From NCBI GenBank assembly GCA_016930515.1, contig JAFGGO010000158.1:1-64000 (forward strand): DNA of 64,000 nt. Reading direction: 5' to 3'. A program made the position numbers and the translations under genes. The stretch is from Promethearchaeota archaeon. GTDB taxonomy: Archaea > Asgardarchaeota > Lokiarchaeia > Sigyniarchaeales > SOKP01. Shown here in pieces: positions 28,001 to 36,900 of the stretch. The notes beneath the pieces are model-generated. The model saw nothing but the letters and a program-made list of their open reading frames with translations, ran no database searches and had not been told where the DNA came from. Each line of letters opens with the position of its first letter. Position 1 is the first letter of the stretch.

Positions 28001-28397
28001 TTTGAATTTCACTCACGAAGAATCTAATGTGAGAGAAGCCTCTACTGATTTACTTCCACTTTATAGTGATAATATTGAAAAAGTTTTTGAGGTCATCGTA
28101 GCACTTCTCGGAGACGATGCAGAAGGCGTGAGATCTGGAGCCATTAACGCAGTCGTGGAAATTATAAACAAAATCGGACTAGATAAAATACTCTCTAAAC
28201 TCCTCCAAAACCTGTCTGATCAGGCTTCTTTAAACACCCAACGCTCTATTGCGCTCGTATTAGGACGAACCGCTAAATACAAGGACAATAAGACGAAAAA
28301 GAGAGTCGTTGCGCTCTTGAAGATCAGGTGCGAAATGTCACAAGATCCCGTCATTTGTAAGGTCTTGCACGACATTGGCGAAGGCTTGGGCACCTAA
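25044..28397 (+). CDS. Membrane-anchored HEAT/ARM-repeat protein
   Basis: Unrecognised two-part architecture. Residues 1 to about 370 hold roughly nine to ten hydrophobic helices, for example at 3-25, 41-65, 84-110, 138-187 (two), 226-253 and four more up to about 365. Residues about 375-1117 are a long array of helical repeats of HEAT/ARM type, with recurring patterns such as D-x-x-VR-x-x-A-x-x-x-L (SSVRAAVFALL, SFVRESATIVLGYLG, WNVREAAVAGLGHI, GWVRRSAMKILSEI, GVRSGAINAVVEI). The array should lie in the cytoplasm and serve as a protein-docking scaffold. GGTGAG stands five bases before the ATG. A T-run at 28426-28432 may terminate it. Confidence 0.7.
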   Translation: MLIEILLLVIFFVFFLVGFFIIYKQVALVKKGEFNIKDTIQCIIYGVIFGTAVMVVMSMAFIFAVKSQDFWKNSPTPPPEIHPLALLVPFVFCLAYISIYPLIDFLYIALSKETDEGLTPFQKIISEKFINVSKSKLISVLLSLLLYFGLFVLPPLLLALAGLPFLMIWISFMLVYPMLILTFYGSKGYIAGLSNAYYHIPDIKRQSFLGFECSKRSLKQFISNPGPFILMGLMLFVFVWAWISMIQTIAFFFTQKMGFSTMSSVFVFVTLLFGIIGYFTRFWGRKIKYRGIDIYFAAYLMAAIGINVFVNFLIVNADKLTVLNSWAITGQAIQNAPMYSFAAAIEEVVLIIFTSYFFLKTSAKFNVNIKYSKITECGRKFDPIPLFTLIKNRNQKIQQHAESTILMMFERIPLKTGVDLNDDKFKNFLIDGISDFNATSRRICTKVLSQLEKDAPEVVLPWVLKSLKSPNYDLSIGVARTLIDSPDLFLEKIPDGTIIKMINDSEWRLKQIGLKIASKLIENREELLAKLNLKNFLNDPDGIVQAETLNMISKTKQKLSLEIVFEKIASSKEEIRAAAVNNLKNIEIHDDDPLIISKIKTLITDPNSSVRAAVFALLTKVENLEDLQIPVAPFLDGLTDADERVRNNSVLVLEKIFNEDSKSFKIDDVVQKLNHEDLNIANSVLSLMGKLWKRDPRKILNHLLSFIKSDNKELKNLVSNILVEKYKEDPKLILKNLIVVPDESKFITKGIVANTIIKMARTKPKKVISKLLKYSASDDQNVVFNAVSALGGLVDEHVNLIKLKPVMNVMEKSKSDKVIKEANKIFQKVAKENPSSLEPVLDDIFDFMLKHETSIKLALLKSIIEIAKNSPNIVPVPSVAQFLSDEDSFVRESATIVLGYLGSEKSSEILDYLIKKSLNDVEWNVREAAVAGLGHIMERIQDKGEIIKTLVNLLEDEQGWVRRSAMKILSEIPDLDASFLPFDKLSLNFTHEESNVREASTDLLPLYSDNIEKVFEVIVALLGDDAEGVRSGAINAVVEIINKIGLDKILSKLLQNLSDQASLNTQRSIALVLGRTAKYKDNKTKKRVVALLKIRCEMSQDPVICKVLHDIGEGLGT

Positions 28398-28425
28398 ACA
28401 CAATTAGTAAACCTTCAAACCCCTC

Positions 28426-28432
28426 TTTTTTT
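28426..28432 (+). terminator. Oligo-T terminator candidate
   Basis: Seven T residues about 30 bases after the stop of the membrane HEAT gene, preceded by C-rich bases and no hairpin, as in archaeal factor-independent termination. Confidence 0.3.
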
Positions 28433-28547
28433 CATATTCGAATCTATTCTCGTATTTTATTAAAATCATAATAATTTATCAGTTGATATTTTATGTTTTA
28501 AAATCATCAAAAATAACTAAGAATATTAAAACAAGAAAGCGTGTAAG

Positions 28548-30683
28548 ATGACAACTCCCATATCGGGTGCTTCAGCACCCATAAACATTACCCAAAGAAT
28601 AGAAGATTTTTATCGTTTTTTTCAAGAGAAGCCAGGGATTCCAAAATATCTCGACGCTATAAACGATATATTTGCAAGAGGTGATAACACTCTCGTGGTT
28701 CTTTACGAGGATTTGCTCTCGTACGACTCGGAGATTGCGGATATGTTGCGAGAGGACTCGGAGGAGGTTATTAACAACGCCATTGAAGCGTTCAAAAACA
28801 CGCTTAAATTCAATTCGAGCATTTTAGCTCACAAGGATTATTTTGTGCGTTTTTCCACTAAGGACGATAACAGTCCGCTTTCCGTGCCTATCAGGGGCTT
28901 GAGGGCAAGACACATTGACAAGTTAGTATGGTTCAAAGGAATCACGATTCGGAGTTCGACGGTGAGACCAAAATTAACCAAGGCTAAATTCGAATGCAGT
29001 ATGTGTGGTGCGAGCTTTGAGATCCCTCAACTCACTTCCCAACTATCTTGGCCGAGATCTTGCGTGAATGGTCGATGCAAGTCAAAGAGTCAAGCTGATT
29101 TTCGATTAATCTCAAAAAAATCGGAGTTTATCGATTGGCAGAGCATAATGATCCAAGAGGTTCCAGAAGAACTTCCTTCGGGACGGATTCCTCGATCAGT
29201 TCAGGCAGTATTGATGCACGAAGACTTGGTTGATGCCGTTAAACCAGGAGATCGGGTGAGGATAATGGGTGTTTACAAGTCAGTCATAGCACAGTCCATT
29301 AAAAGCATTAATTCCACCCTTTTTAAATCGTTTATAGAAGTAAATTACATAGATCCTGAGGATAAGGTCGATGAAGACATCGATATTACCAAAGAAGACA
29401 AGGAACAAATTGAAATGCTTTCAAAAGAGCCAATGATTCAAAAAAAAATTGCTCGATCCCTCGCACCGACCATATATGGTAGGGACGATCTTAAGATGGC
29501 GTGCGCTTTGGCCTTGTTTTCTGGGACGAGGAGAAAAAAACCTGGCGGCGGATACAAGCGAGGAGACATCCATGTGCTATTTATGGGAGATCCTGGGACA
29601 GGAAAGAGCGAGGTGCTAAAGTCTGCCGTTGAAAAGTCTCCTCGAGGCCTCTATACTTCCGGAAAGGGCTCTACGGCCGTTGGTTTAACAGCAGCAGTGC
29701 TAAGGGACAACGATACTGGTCAAATGAATCTTGAAGCGGGGGCCGTCGTCCTTGCCAACGGCGGCGTTGCGGCCATAGACGAGTTCGATAAGATGGATAC
29801 GGCCGACCGCTCCGCCTTACATGAGGCGATGGAACAACAAACCGTGAGTATAGCCAAGGCGGGCATCGTGGCTACACTAAAGTCGCAGACTGCCATTATA
29901 GCTGCCGCTAATCCACATTCTGGAAGGTATAACGAATACAAAAGCTTTGCTGAGAATGTACGCATGCCTCCATCCCTTTTAAGTAGATTTGATCTGATAT
30001 TTAAAGTCGTTGACAAGCCAGATCCCGCCAAGGACGCTCAAATGGCCGAATTTATATTGAGCAATGCCACGGCCTCTATCGAGGGCGATTCTGATGATTC
30101 TGAAACGAGGGCGGAACTTGAAGCCCCCATAGACGAGGAAACACTCAAAAAATACATAAAATACGCTCGAAGAACATGCCACCCTACCTTGTCGAGAGAA
30201 GCGAAGGACACTATTAAGGCGTTTTACTTGGATCTAAGGGGACAATACGACTCAGAAGACGCCGTTGTTTCGATACTTGCTAGAAACCTGGACGCACTGG
30301 TTCGTTTGAGCGAGTCATACGCTAAAATGGCATTAAGGGACGAGGCAAACAAGGATGATGTTCAAGCAATCATTCGACTGTTCAAGCGTTACCTCAAGGA
30401 TACTGGGTATGACAAGGAAACGGGTAAGTTCGACATTGATATGATAATCTCCGGCCAATCGAGAACGAAACTCAATAAACTGGAGAAATTACTAGACCTG
30501 CTTAAACAATTATTTGAAGAAAACGAATGGAAAGCCTTAGACAAGAACGGCGTAATTCAAAGGCTTGAAATTGAAGGTTTTGACAAGACTTTTATTAATA
30601 AATCCATCGAGGCTCTTGTAGAAGAAGGTACCCTTTACCAACCATCTCGAGATAAGCTCAAGATGACGGGTAAGGATGTTTAA
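28548..30683 (+). CDS. mcm: MCM replicative helicase
   Basis: Hexameric DNA helicase of the replication fork. The N-terminal domain includes a zinc motif with CSMC and CVNGRC (about 147-180) and an OB-fold. The AAA+ core shows Walker A GDPGTGKS (about 345), Walker B AAIDEFDKM (about 406), sensor 1 AAANPHSGRY and the arginine finger region LLSRFDLIF (about 476). A C-terminal winged helix covers about 640-711. No intein is present. Length 711 is usual for archaea. The stop overlaps the convergent GTPase gene's stop by four bases (TTAA), so transcription of one crosses the end of the other. Confidence 0.96.
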   Translation: MTTPISGASAPINITQRIEDFYRFFQEKPGIPKYLDAINDIFARGDNTLVVLYEDLLSYDSEIADMLREDSEEVINNAIEAFKNTLKFNSSILAHKDYFVRFSTKDDNSPLSVPIRGLRARHIDKLVWFKGITIRSSTVRPKLTKAKFECSMCGASFEIPQLTSQLSWPRSCVNGRCKSKSQADFRLISKKSEFIDWQSIMIQEVPEELPSGRIPRSVQAVLMHEDLVDAVKPGDRVRIMGVYKSVIAQSIKSINSTLFKSFIEVNYIDPEDKVDEDIDITKEDKEQIEMLSKEPMIQKKIARSLAPTIYGRDDLKMACALALFSGTRRKKPGGGYKRGDIHVLFMGDPGTGKSEVLKSAVEKSPRGLYTSGKGSTAVGLTAAVLRDNDTGQMNLEAGAVVLANGGVAAIDEFDKMDTADRSALHEAMEQQTVSIAKAGIVATLKSQTAIIAAANPHSGRYNEYKSFAENVRMPPSLLSRFDLIFKVVDKPDPAKDAQMAEFILSNATASIEGDSDDSETRAELEAPIDEETLKKYIKYARRTCHPTLSREAKDTIKAFYLDLRGQYDSEDAVVSILARNLDALVRLSESYAKMALRDEANKDDVQAIIRLFKRYLKDTGYDKETGKFDIDMIISGQSRTKLNKLEKLLDLLKQLFEENEWKALDKNGVIQRLEIEGFDKTFINKSIEALVEEGTLYQPSRDKLKMTGKDV

Positions 30684-31237
30684 GATTGGGACGGTTGAGA
30701 TTCTGGGTTAAATTTAATTCGTCTTTCGTAAACTATTTCAGAAATCGTCTTGAAGGCTTGTTCTACATTATCACCCGTTTTTGCTGAAGTATATATAACA
30801 GAAATTGCTTCGAGTTTTTTTCCAACAGCTTCAACTTTTTCTTTGGGAGTTTCGACTTTCAAGTCGTTCTTGTTCGCAATTAGAATGACTGGCACATCGG
30901 GACAAAATTTAAGCAAGTCTTCTCGCCAAAACAATTCAATTTGGTCAAATGATTTTTCGCGGGTTAGGTCTCCTAAAACGAGCGCTCCTTGAGCGCCCCT
31001 ATAATATATATGACGCATTTTGATCCATTTTTCTTGTCCTGCAATGTCCCACAATTGGATCTTCGCTTCTTCCCCCGAATCTAACCTTACTTTCTTGATG
31101 TACATGTTCGTACCAATGCTCGCACGATAGTCTTGCGAAAAATGACCTGAAATGTACTTTTTTACCAGGCTGGTTTTGCCCGTTGCGGGTTCCCCGATGA
31201 CAATGATCTTTAATACAAAATTAACCGAATCACTCAT
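30680..31237 (-). CDS. Ras/Rab-like small GTPase
   Basis: Eukaryote-like small GTPase, typical of Asgard archaea. All five G motifs are present: G1 GEPATGKT (15-22), G2 Thr43 in ASIGT, G3 DIAGQE (64-69, with Trp63 before it and the Gln needed for hydrolysis), G4 NKND (122-125) and G5 TSAK (150-153). The effector region and WDIAGQE resemble Rab proteins. The C-terminus (PESQPSQS) has no cysteine for prenylation and no membrane helix, so any membrane binding must use another means. Cargo, exchange factor and GAP are unknown; no obvious roadblock-type GAP is directly adjacent. Confidence 0.92.
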   Translation of the reverse strand: MSDSVNFVLKIIVIGEPATGKTSLVKKYISGHFSQDYRASIGTNMYIKKVRLDSGEEAKIQLWDIAGQEKWIKMRHIYYRGAQGALVLGDLTREKSFDQIELFWREDLLKFCPDVPVILIANKNDLKVETPKEKVEAVGKKLEAISVIYTSAKTGDNVEQAFKTISEIVYERRIKFNPESQPSQS

Positions 31238-31537
31238 TATTAATGCATTATATCCTTTATGAAATTTAAATCAATATCAAAACGACAACTTTAAAAAAAT
31301 AAAAAACAAACATTTGTAAATATCTGTTTTGTTTGATCTTATTGTCTTTCTATAAAAATTCGATTTTAGAATCCAAAAAATCCAATCATAACTTCGAAAT
31401 TGAAAGAAAGCAAATTGAAGGATTGTTCTGTTTTGAATTTTTTTCCATTGATAATGTTTATAAACAAATGCTACAAAAAATGATATATTACTAAATTTCT
31501 AAATCTTAATAATTACAAGTAGAGAACGATTTTTAAA
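31238..31537. other. Divergent promoter region between GTPase and HDAC-family gene
   Basis: Three hundred AT-rich bases that should hold both promoters. A perfect palindrome GTTTATAAAC at 31456-31465 could serve as a TATA-like element for the plus-strand gene. No coding or RNA gene was recognised. Confidence 0.35.
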
Positions 31538-32632
31538 ATGACCGTTGGATTCGTTTATCATCCTATATATCTCGAGCATAGGATTGGAACTCATGTGGAA
31601 AGCCACGAAAGACTTATCATTTTGATGGATTACCTCAAGGAAAAAAAACTCTTCGATTCTCCTGATTACAAGCTCATCACCCCTCAAGCAGCGTCTTTAG
31701 ACCAAATTAGATATGTACATGACGAAAACCTTATCGAACAGGTCCAATCCTTGAGTAAATTAGCCGAATCAACGGGAAGAACCCAAGTCATAGATTACGG
31801 AGACACGCTTATTTCGCCTAAAACATACGAAGCTTCTTTATATTCGGTTGGAGGAAACCTTACGGGCATCGATGAAATCTTGAGTGGCAATATTTCAAGT
31901 GCTTTTGCTGCAGTGAGACCTCCGGGGCACCATTCAAACGCCCATAAGTGTTCAGGGTTTTGTATTTTCAACAATGTAGCAATAGCGATAGAATACTTGT
32001 TTCGGGAAAAAAATATGAAACGGGTCGCCCTGATCGATTGGGATTGCCATCACGGTAATGGCACTTCAGACATATTTTACGGGGGAAGTCCATCTGAAAA
32101 AGGGGAATTCGTCATGTTCAATTCTCATCAAGACGGTCGGACGCTCTACCCAGGAAGTGGGTTCCATAATGAGATCGGTTCGGGAAAAGGTGCAGGAAAA
32201 ATAATCAATTATCCGATGCCTCCTCAAGCGGCCGACGATGTCATCATGTTGTATTTTGAGGAAATTATTTCCCCAATTCTAGAAGAATTTAAACCCGAAT
32301 TTTTGCTTATATCTGCCGGTTTTGACACTCATTGGACGGACAGGCTCACGAATATGGGTTGGACATATCAAGCTCCGGCAAATTATTTAAAACTTATTAA
32401 AACCGTTGCGGATAAGTATGCTAGCGGTAGGATCTTGATCACGCTTGAAGGAGGATACGAAGCCGGCAAGCAAGCAATAGCCATTTATAATTGTCTGAAG
32501 GTTCTCAATAGTGACGATAATCTCGTGTTAGAAACGGAGAGAAAATCAGAAGAGAATCTCTTGGATTACATGAGGAATAAAGTAATTGCGAAATTAAAGG
32601 AAAACCTCTCTTCCTATTGGGATTGTTTCTGA
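31538..32632 (+). CDS. Histone deacetylase-family (acetoin utilisation type) deacetylase
   Basis: Zinc-dependent deacetylase of the arginase/HDAC fold, class II or AcuC-like. Key residues are present: His131-His132 in RPPGHHS, zinc ligands Asp169 and His171 in IDWDCHHGNGT, a third Asp in SAGFDTHWTD and the transition-state Tyr in LEGGYE. GFCIFNNVAIA is another family block. Natural substrates may be acetyl-lysine on chromatin or other proteins, acetylpolyamines or small molecules; the sequence does not decide. It stands alone as a single transcription unit, with an oligo-T run at 32690-32697. Length 364 is usual. Confidence 0.88.
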   Translation: MTVGFVYHPIYLEHRIGTHVESHERLIILMDYLKEKKLFDSPDYKLITPQAASLDQIRYVHDENLIEQVQSLSKLAESTGRTQVIDYGDTLISPKTYEASLYSVGGNLTGIDEILSGNISSAFAAVRPPGHHSNAHKCSGFCIFNNVAIAIEYLFREKNMKRVALIDWDCHHGNGTSDIFYGGSPSEKGEFVMFNSHQDGRTLYPGSGFHNEIGSGKGAGKIINYPMPPQAADDVIMLYFEEIISPILEEFKPEFLLISAGFDTHWTDRLTNMGWTYQAPANYLKLIKTVADKYASGRILITLEGGYEAGKQAIAIYNCLKVLNSDDNLVLETERKSEENLLDYMRNKVIAKLKENLSSYWDCF

Positions 32633-32689
32633 ATTGGCTCTCGTCTCGCACGCAATTGCAACCGATAATTGAGTGTTACACCTCAAACG

Positions 32690-32697
32690 TTTTTTTT
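32690..32697 (+). terminator. Oligo-T terminator of the HDAC-family gene
   Basis: Eight T residues about 58 bases after the stop, followed by further T-rich sequence and a new TATA element. No stem is needed for archaeal termination. Confidence 0.4.
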
Positions 32698-32750
32698 CTT
32701 CTAAAGTGTTTGAAATGTCACTAATATTTTCTATGAGTTCATATAATAGC

Positions 32751-32763
32751 TTTAAATACTAAA
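32751..32763 (+). promoter_or_regulatory. TATA element of the proline-rich zinc-ribbon gene
   Basis: TTTAAATACTAAA lies about 80 bases before the ATG, predicting a start site near 32780. The same TTTAAATACT core occurs before the surface-protein gene at 56070. The mRNA would carry AAAGGTGAA just before ATG 32838. Confidence 0.4.
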
Positions 32764-32837
32764 GGGTTATAATTAAATTATCTGTATCATTATTTTAATT
32801 TCAAGGAAACACCAATTAAAAATAGGAAAGGTGAAAC

Positions 32838-33692
32838 ATGTCAAACTATAACTATAACGATGATGAAGAAGACGAATATGGTATGGGCAAACCGCCCGTA
32901 GAACCTCCTTTAACACCTCCCCCACGAGCACCTGGAACTGCTCCGCCTCCGCCATCCGTTCCTCCAGCGCCCACTTTTTCAGCCTCTCCCCCTCCTTCGC
33001 AATCTTACTCGGCAGCCCCCGCAGCCCCCTCCACGCAGCAATATCAAAACACGGTTAACCAGCTCCAAACCCAAGTCGGTCAATTACAAGCACAAGTGAG
33101 TTCCAAGGACGCTCAGATCAACCAATTAAATTCTCAACTCAATTCCGTACAATCTTCCATTCAAGGTTATCAGAATCAGATTGCCCAGTTGAACAACGAA
33201 CGAGGTCAACTTCAAGCCCAGATTCCCGGGCTCCAAAGTCAAATATCGCAATTACAACAACAAAATTCAATGTTATCGGGACAAATAGGGCCGCTTCAGG
33301 CACAAATCGCTAAATTAACTGATGAACTCAGGTATAAAGACAAGAGAATCGCTGAATTGAAAGAACCGGTTCCTGTTATGACCAGTTCATTATCTCAAAG
33401 TTCAGGCTCTCAAGGATTAAGTGGTACTTCGTTTCCGGGATCTTATGGTAGCTCGTCGTATGCAACACCTTCTCCCGCCTCACCCTCCCCTGAAATATCC
33501 GCCTCACCCGCACCCGCAGCTACTCCAGACTCTTCTTCCGGAGGAATGGGTGCTAGAAGAGTATGCGTGAACTGTGGGGCAACGGGTAATGCCATCCGGG
33601 AAGTTGAAGACAGGTCGAGAATAATAAGTTACATTCCCAAAACGATTTATGCGAAGCAATTTCAGTGTTCTAAATGCGGATACACATTTTAA
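32838..33692 (+). CDS. Proline-rich coiled-coil protein with C-terminal zinc ribbon
   Basis: No named family. Residues 1-18 are acidic; 18-65 are proline-rich (PPVEPPLTPPPRAP, APPPPSVPPAP, SPPPS); 66-175 form a Gln/Leu-rich coiled coil with heptad-like repeats (QLQTQVGQLQAQV and similar); 180-240 are Ser/Pro/Ala-rich and disordered; 240-284 form a zinc ribbon with VCVNCGATG and, at the end, FQCSKCGYTF. It has no signal peptide or membrane helix. The layout resembles a flexible scaffold. Because Asgard archaea encode profilins able to bind proline-rich peptides, a profilin or SH3-like partner is possible, but this is inference. It precedes the large envelope gene cluster by 296 bases with a terminator between. 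Confidence 0.6.
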   Translation: MSNYNYNDDEEDEYGMGKPPVEPPLTPPPRAPGTAPPPPSVPPAPTFSASPPPSQSYSAAPAAPSTQQYQNTVNQLQTQVGQLQAQVSSKDAQINQLNSQLNSVQSSIQGYQNQIAQLNNERGQLQAQIPGLQSQISQLQQQNSMLSGQIGPLQAQIAKLTDELRYKDKRIAELKEPVPVMTSSLSQSSGSQGLSGTSFPGSYGSSSYATPSPASPSPEISASPAPAATPDSSSGGMGARRVCVNCGATGNAIREVEDRSRIISYIPKTIYAKQFQCSKCGYTF

Positions 33693-33745
33693 AATTAGTG
33701 AATTTTACATTCGTCATCAGAATTTTCTAAATCAAAAATGTGTAA

Positions 33746-33796
33746 AGCAATTGATTGCTGTTTGATTTTAATTTCTATTTCTTTTTTTATTTTTTT
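33746..33796 (+). terminator. Terminator with small palindrome and T tracts
   Basis: AGCAAT/ATTGCT inverted repeat (33746-33759) is followed by two seven-base T runs (33782-33788 and 33790-33796). It lies 55-105 bases after the zinc-ribbon gene and separates it from the envelope cluster. Confidence 0.4.
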
Positions 33797-33905
33797 CTCG
33801 TGATTGCTTCTAATTATGGCTTGTGAGCGCTTTAATACACGACGATATAAATTTTTTTAGTTATAAGAGGTTCAATTAAGTCCAATATTAGCTTCTAAAC
33901 GAATC

Positions 33906-33920
33906 TAAATATATATAAAT
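33906..33920 (+). promoter_or_regulatory. Probable TATA element of the envelope cluster
   Basis: An AT-only TATA-like tract (TAAATATATATAAAT) about 70-80 bases before the first gene of the cluster; a start site near 33945 would leave a 45-base leader. Confidence 0.3.
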
Positions 33921-33988
33921 GATAATTTTGATTACTATTCTAAAACTTGCTAAATAATAATCGTATATAATAATCGCACTGTCTTGCC

Positions 33989-36900
33989 ATGTCTGAAATT
34001 AGAGAAAAAATTTTAGGTCCCAGCAATGTACGATCTCAAATCCTGAAAGTTGTCTTCCTCTCCGTGATTTTAGTTGTAGCCTTTGCGTTTTCCGTGGCAT
34101 TATTAAATATTGCGTTCGGATCATTACGAAATATCCCCAGCGAAAAGCAAAGCAACGCAGATTATGAATATTTAGAGGAAGTGGACATCCCTTTTCCTTT
34201 TGATCCCTTAGCGCTTCTTCAATTATTCCAAGACCTTGGTCTCGAAATAACTCCAGAAATGATTGAGGACCTCTTAGACATGTTTGACGGTGATTTTGAC
34301 GACATTCCGCTTGAAGACTTGGCGGCATTAATGGCTGCGTTAATGTTCTCTAATGTAGAAGTGTTTAGCGTCTACGATCACGAACTCACACCTATAGACG
34401 ATATGGAAGATTACCTGTGGAAGTATGAGTGCTACGATCAGTACCGAGACGGAGTATGGAGTGCTATGGATTCCGATCTCGACACGGTCGACTTTTTCAC
34501 GGATTATACCGAACCTCAACTTGGTTATACAGAAATTTATAAGATTAAGTTCTCAAATCTTAGCGTAAGCGCGGGAACCAATCAATTTACCGCTCCTACC
34601 TTATTTTCTAGCCCGCTTATAATGCAAGGAAGCGTTGAAGCACAACAATTAGACACAGATTCTGTATTAGTACGAGCACAAACAGATGGTTTAAACGGCG
34701 CGGCCTTGAGGGCGTCTTTTGATAGTGATGTGAATACTGATCTGTCTTATCTCTTGAGGGGTGTGAGTTTACCCACGGAAGAGGATTTGAATGGTAGTTG
34801 CGTCTATGTAAGCAATCCATCGAGTGGATACACCCAATTAATCGATACTTACCAGCAAGTTAACGGTGAAGATCTTTTTACATACATTGATCGTTCTTGG
34901 ATGACCGATTTTAAGGTCGTTTACGATGATCTTGCCGCTAACATAATTCAGCCGGAAGATAACGCTTTCATTATTGCCAATAAGATCCGTAATTATCTTC
35001 AATCTAATTACACCCTGAATTATAGTCCCATGCCTGAGACAGAAACCGATCGACTCAACTGGTTTTGCGCTTCTGGAGAAGGTTTATATTCTGATTTTGC
35101 CTCGGTTTTTTGCATCCTTGCAAGGGCATTTGATGTTCCTGCTCGCTTCGTTGACGGCTTTAACAACCGTGCTGTAGAACAAAAAATTGATCCTATCGAA
35201 GGTTCTGGTTTTTCCGTGTTATACAGGAATATCTACAGTTGGGCGGAAATCTTCGTGCCAACAGACGCTCAAGGAAACGGCGCTTGGCAACAATTCGATG
35301 TTTATTACGAAAATTACGAAGGAATCCCTCTCGTACCTCCATTCTTGGAAAGCAATTACACGCTCGATGTAATGTGTAATGGACATTCCATTTATGACCC
35401 ATTCTATGCCTTGGTTGATAGAACCGATTCGATTACCTTATCTGCAAATTTAACCTTAAATTCCGTTCCTGTTCCAGACGAGCTGATCACATTCAAGAAC
35501 TACGGTTCGAGTACCGCGCTTGGAACCGCAACGACAAACTCTTCGGGTATTGCCGAAATAACCGTTCCCGTTGGTAGTTCGCGCGTGGCCGGGCCTAACT
35601 TCGTCATCGGAGAATACTCGCCAAATGTTTTAGGGTTTGGATATTTTATCGTGAACGACACGCTTTCAATTACCTTTAATATAATAAATCCATCGAGTCC
35701 CACGGCAATCAACGTGTCAGATGTAAGCAATTCAACCATATCCGTTAGTGGTTATGTGGAAGATTCGAACTCGAATAGAGTTCGGTACACGAATATTGAA
35801 TTCGCCCTTTACGAAAATGGCACTACAAATCGGTTCTACGCGTTCAATCCAGACACTACCACGGCAGACAATAATGGTGCATTTAGTGCAGACTTGTTCG
35901 TGGACGGTAATTTCGTGGATAAAGGAGATTATCAAGTGTTTGCAAGCGCAATGGGTACTTGGAATTATACCTTTCCTCCAGATACCACGATATACACGAT
36001 TCCATCGCCATATTTTCCCTCGTCAGTGACCGGAATGAGCGCTCCTCAAGCTCTTTTTATTGATAAAGAAATTCCCCTAATCTTGAACTTTTATATAAAT
36101 GATATCCCATCCGATGACGCTTCTAGCCCCATTGTTTCTCGGGGATCAACACTTTCATTGAAAGCGCAAGTGCTTGACCCGATCGGAACGCCAGTTGATG
36201 GTGTTGTGGTTGAATATTACGAATATACCAATGGTACTTTAATAGGATCGGCAACAACCGGTCCAACGGGCAATACAACAACGATTGTAAATTACTTGGT
36301 TGGAAAATATAATGCCACGGTAGGACCGAACTTGCTATATGCAAGAGTTGGATATCAGTATAATTATTCTTATTATATCTTGGACGATAATGTTTCTTTC
36401 TCGTCCATATCATTAACAGGACCTTTTCCAAGTCTCGTGGTAAATAAGACTCAAGGAGATTATTTTATAGTATCAGGATATCTATATGACGAAAAAAGCA
36501 ATGCACCAGTTGAATATTCGAGAGTTACGCTAAGAATGTTTAAAGGAATTACGAATTACGAATTAACAACATCTGTAAATGCTGATGGTTCTTTCTCAAT
36601 AGCGTCTTACGCCACTGGAATGGAAGTTGGAAATTATTCTCTGCGTTTGGATTTTAACGGATCCTATGTGATAAATTCCCCCCATCCATATCCTTATAAT
36701 TTTAACCTTACTTTAATTTCTGGTTATCACATATTTTTGTCAGAATTACAAATAACGGAGTTTAGCCCTATTAGGCTAGATTTTTGGATAAACGACATTC
36801 CTGCTGACGATTATCAGAATCCGGTCATTACCAGATCTAAAAGCGTGAATCTTTCCGTCTATCTTTCGCAAGGGCTAGTTCCTATAAGCGGAAGAGTGTA

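Noticed and set aside
31300..31345. Partial inverted repeat of A/C-rich and T/G-rich bases between the GTPase and HDAC genes
   Set aside because: The arms pair only in part and no clear stem forms.
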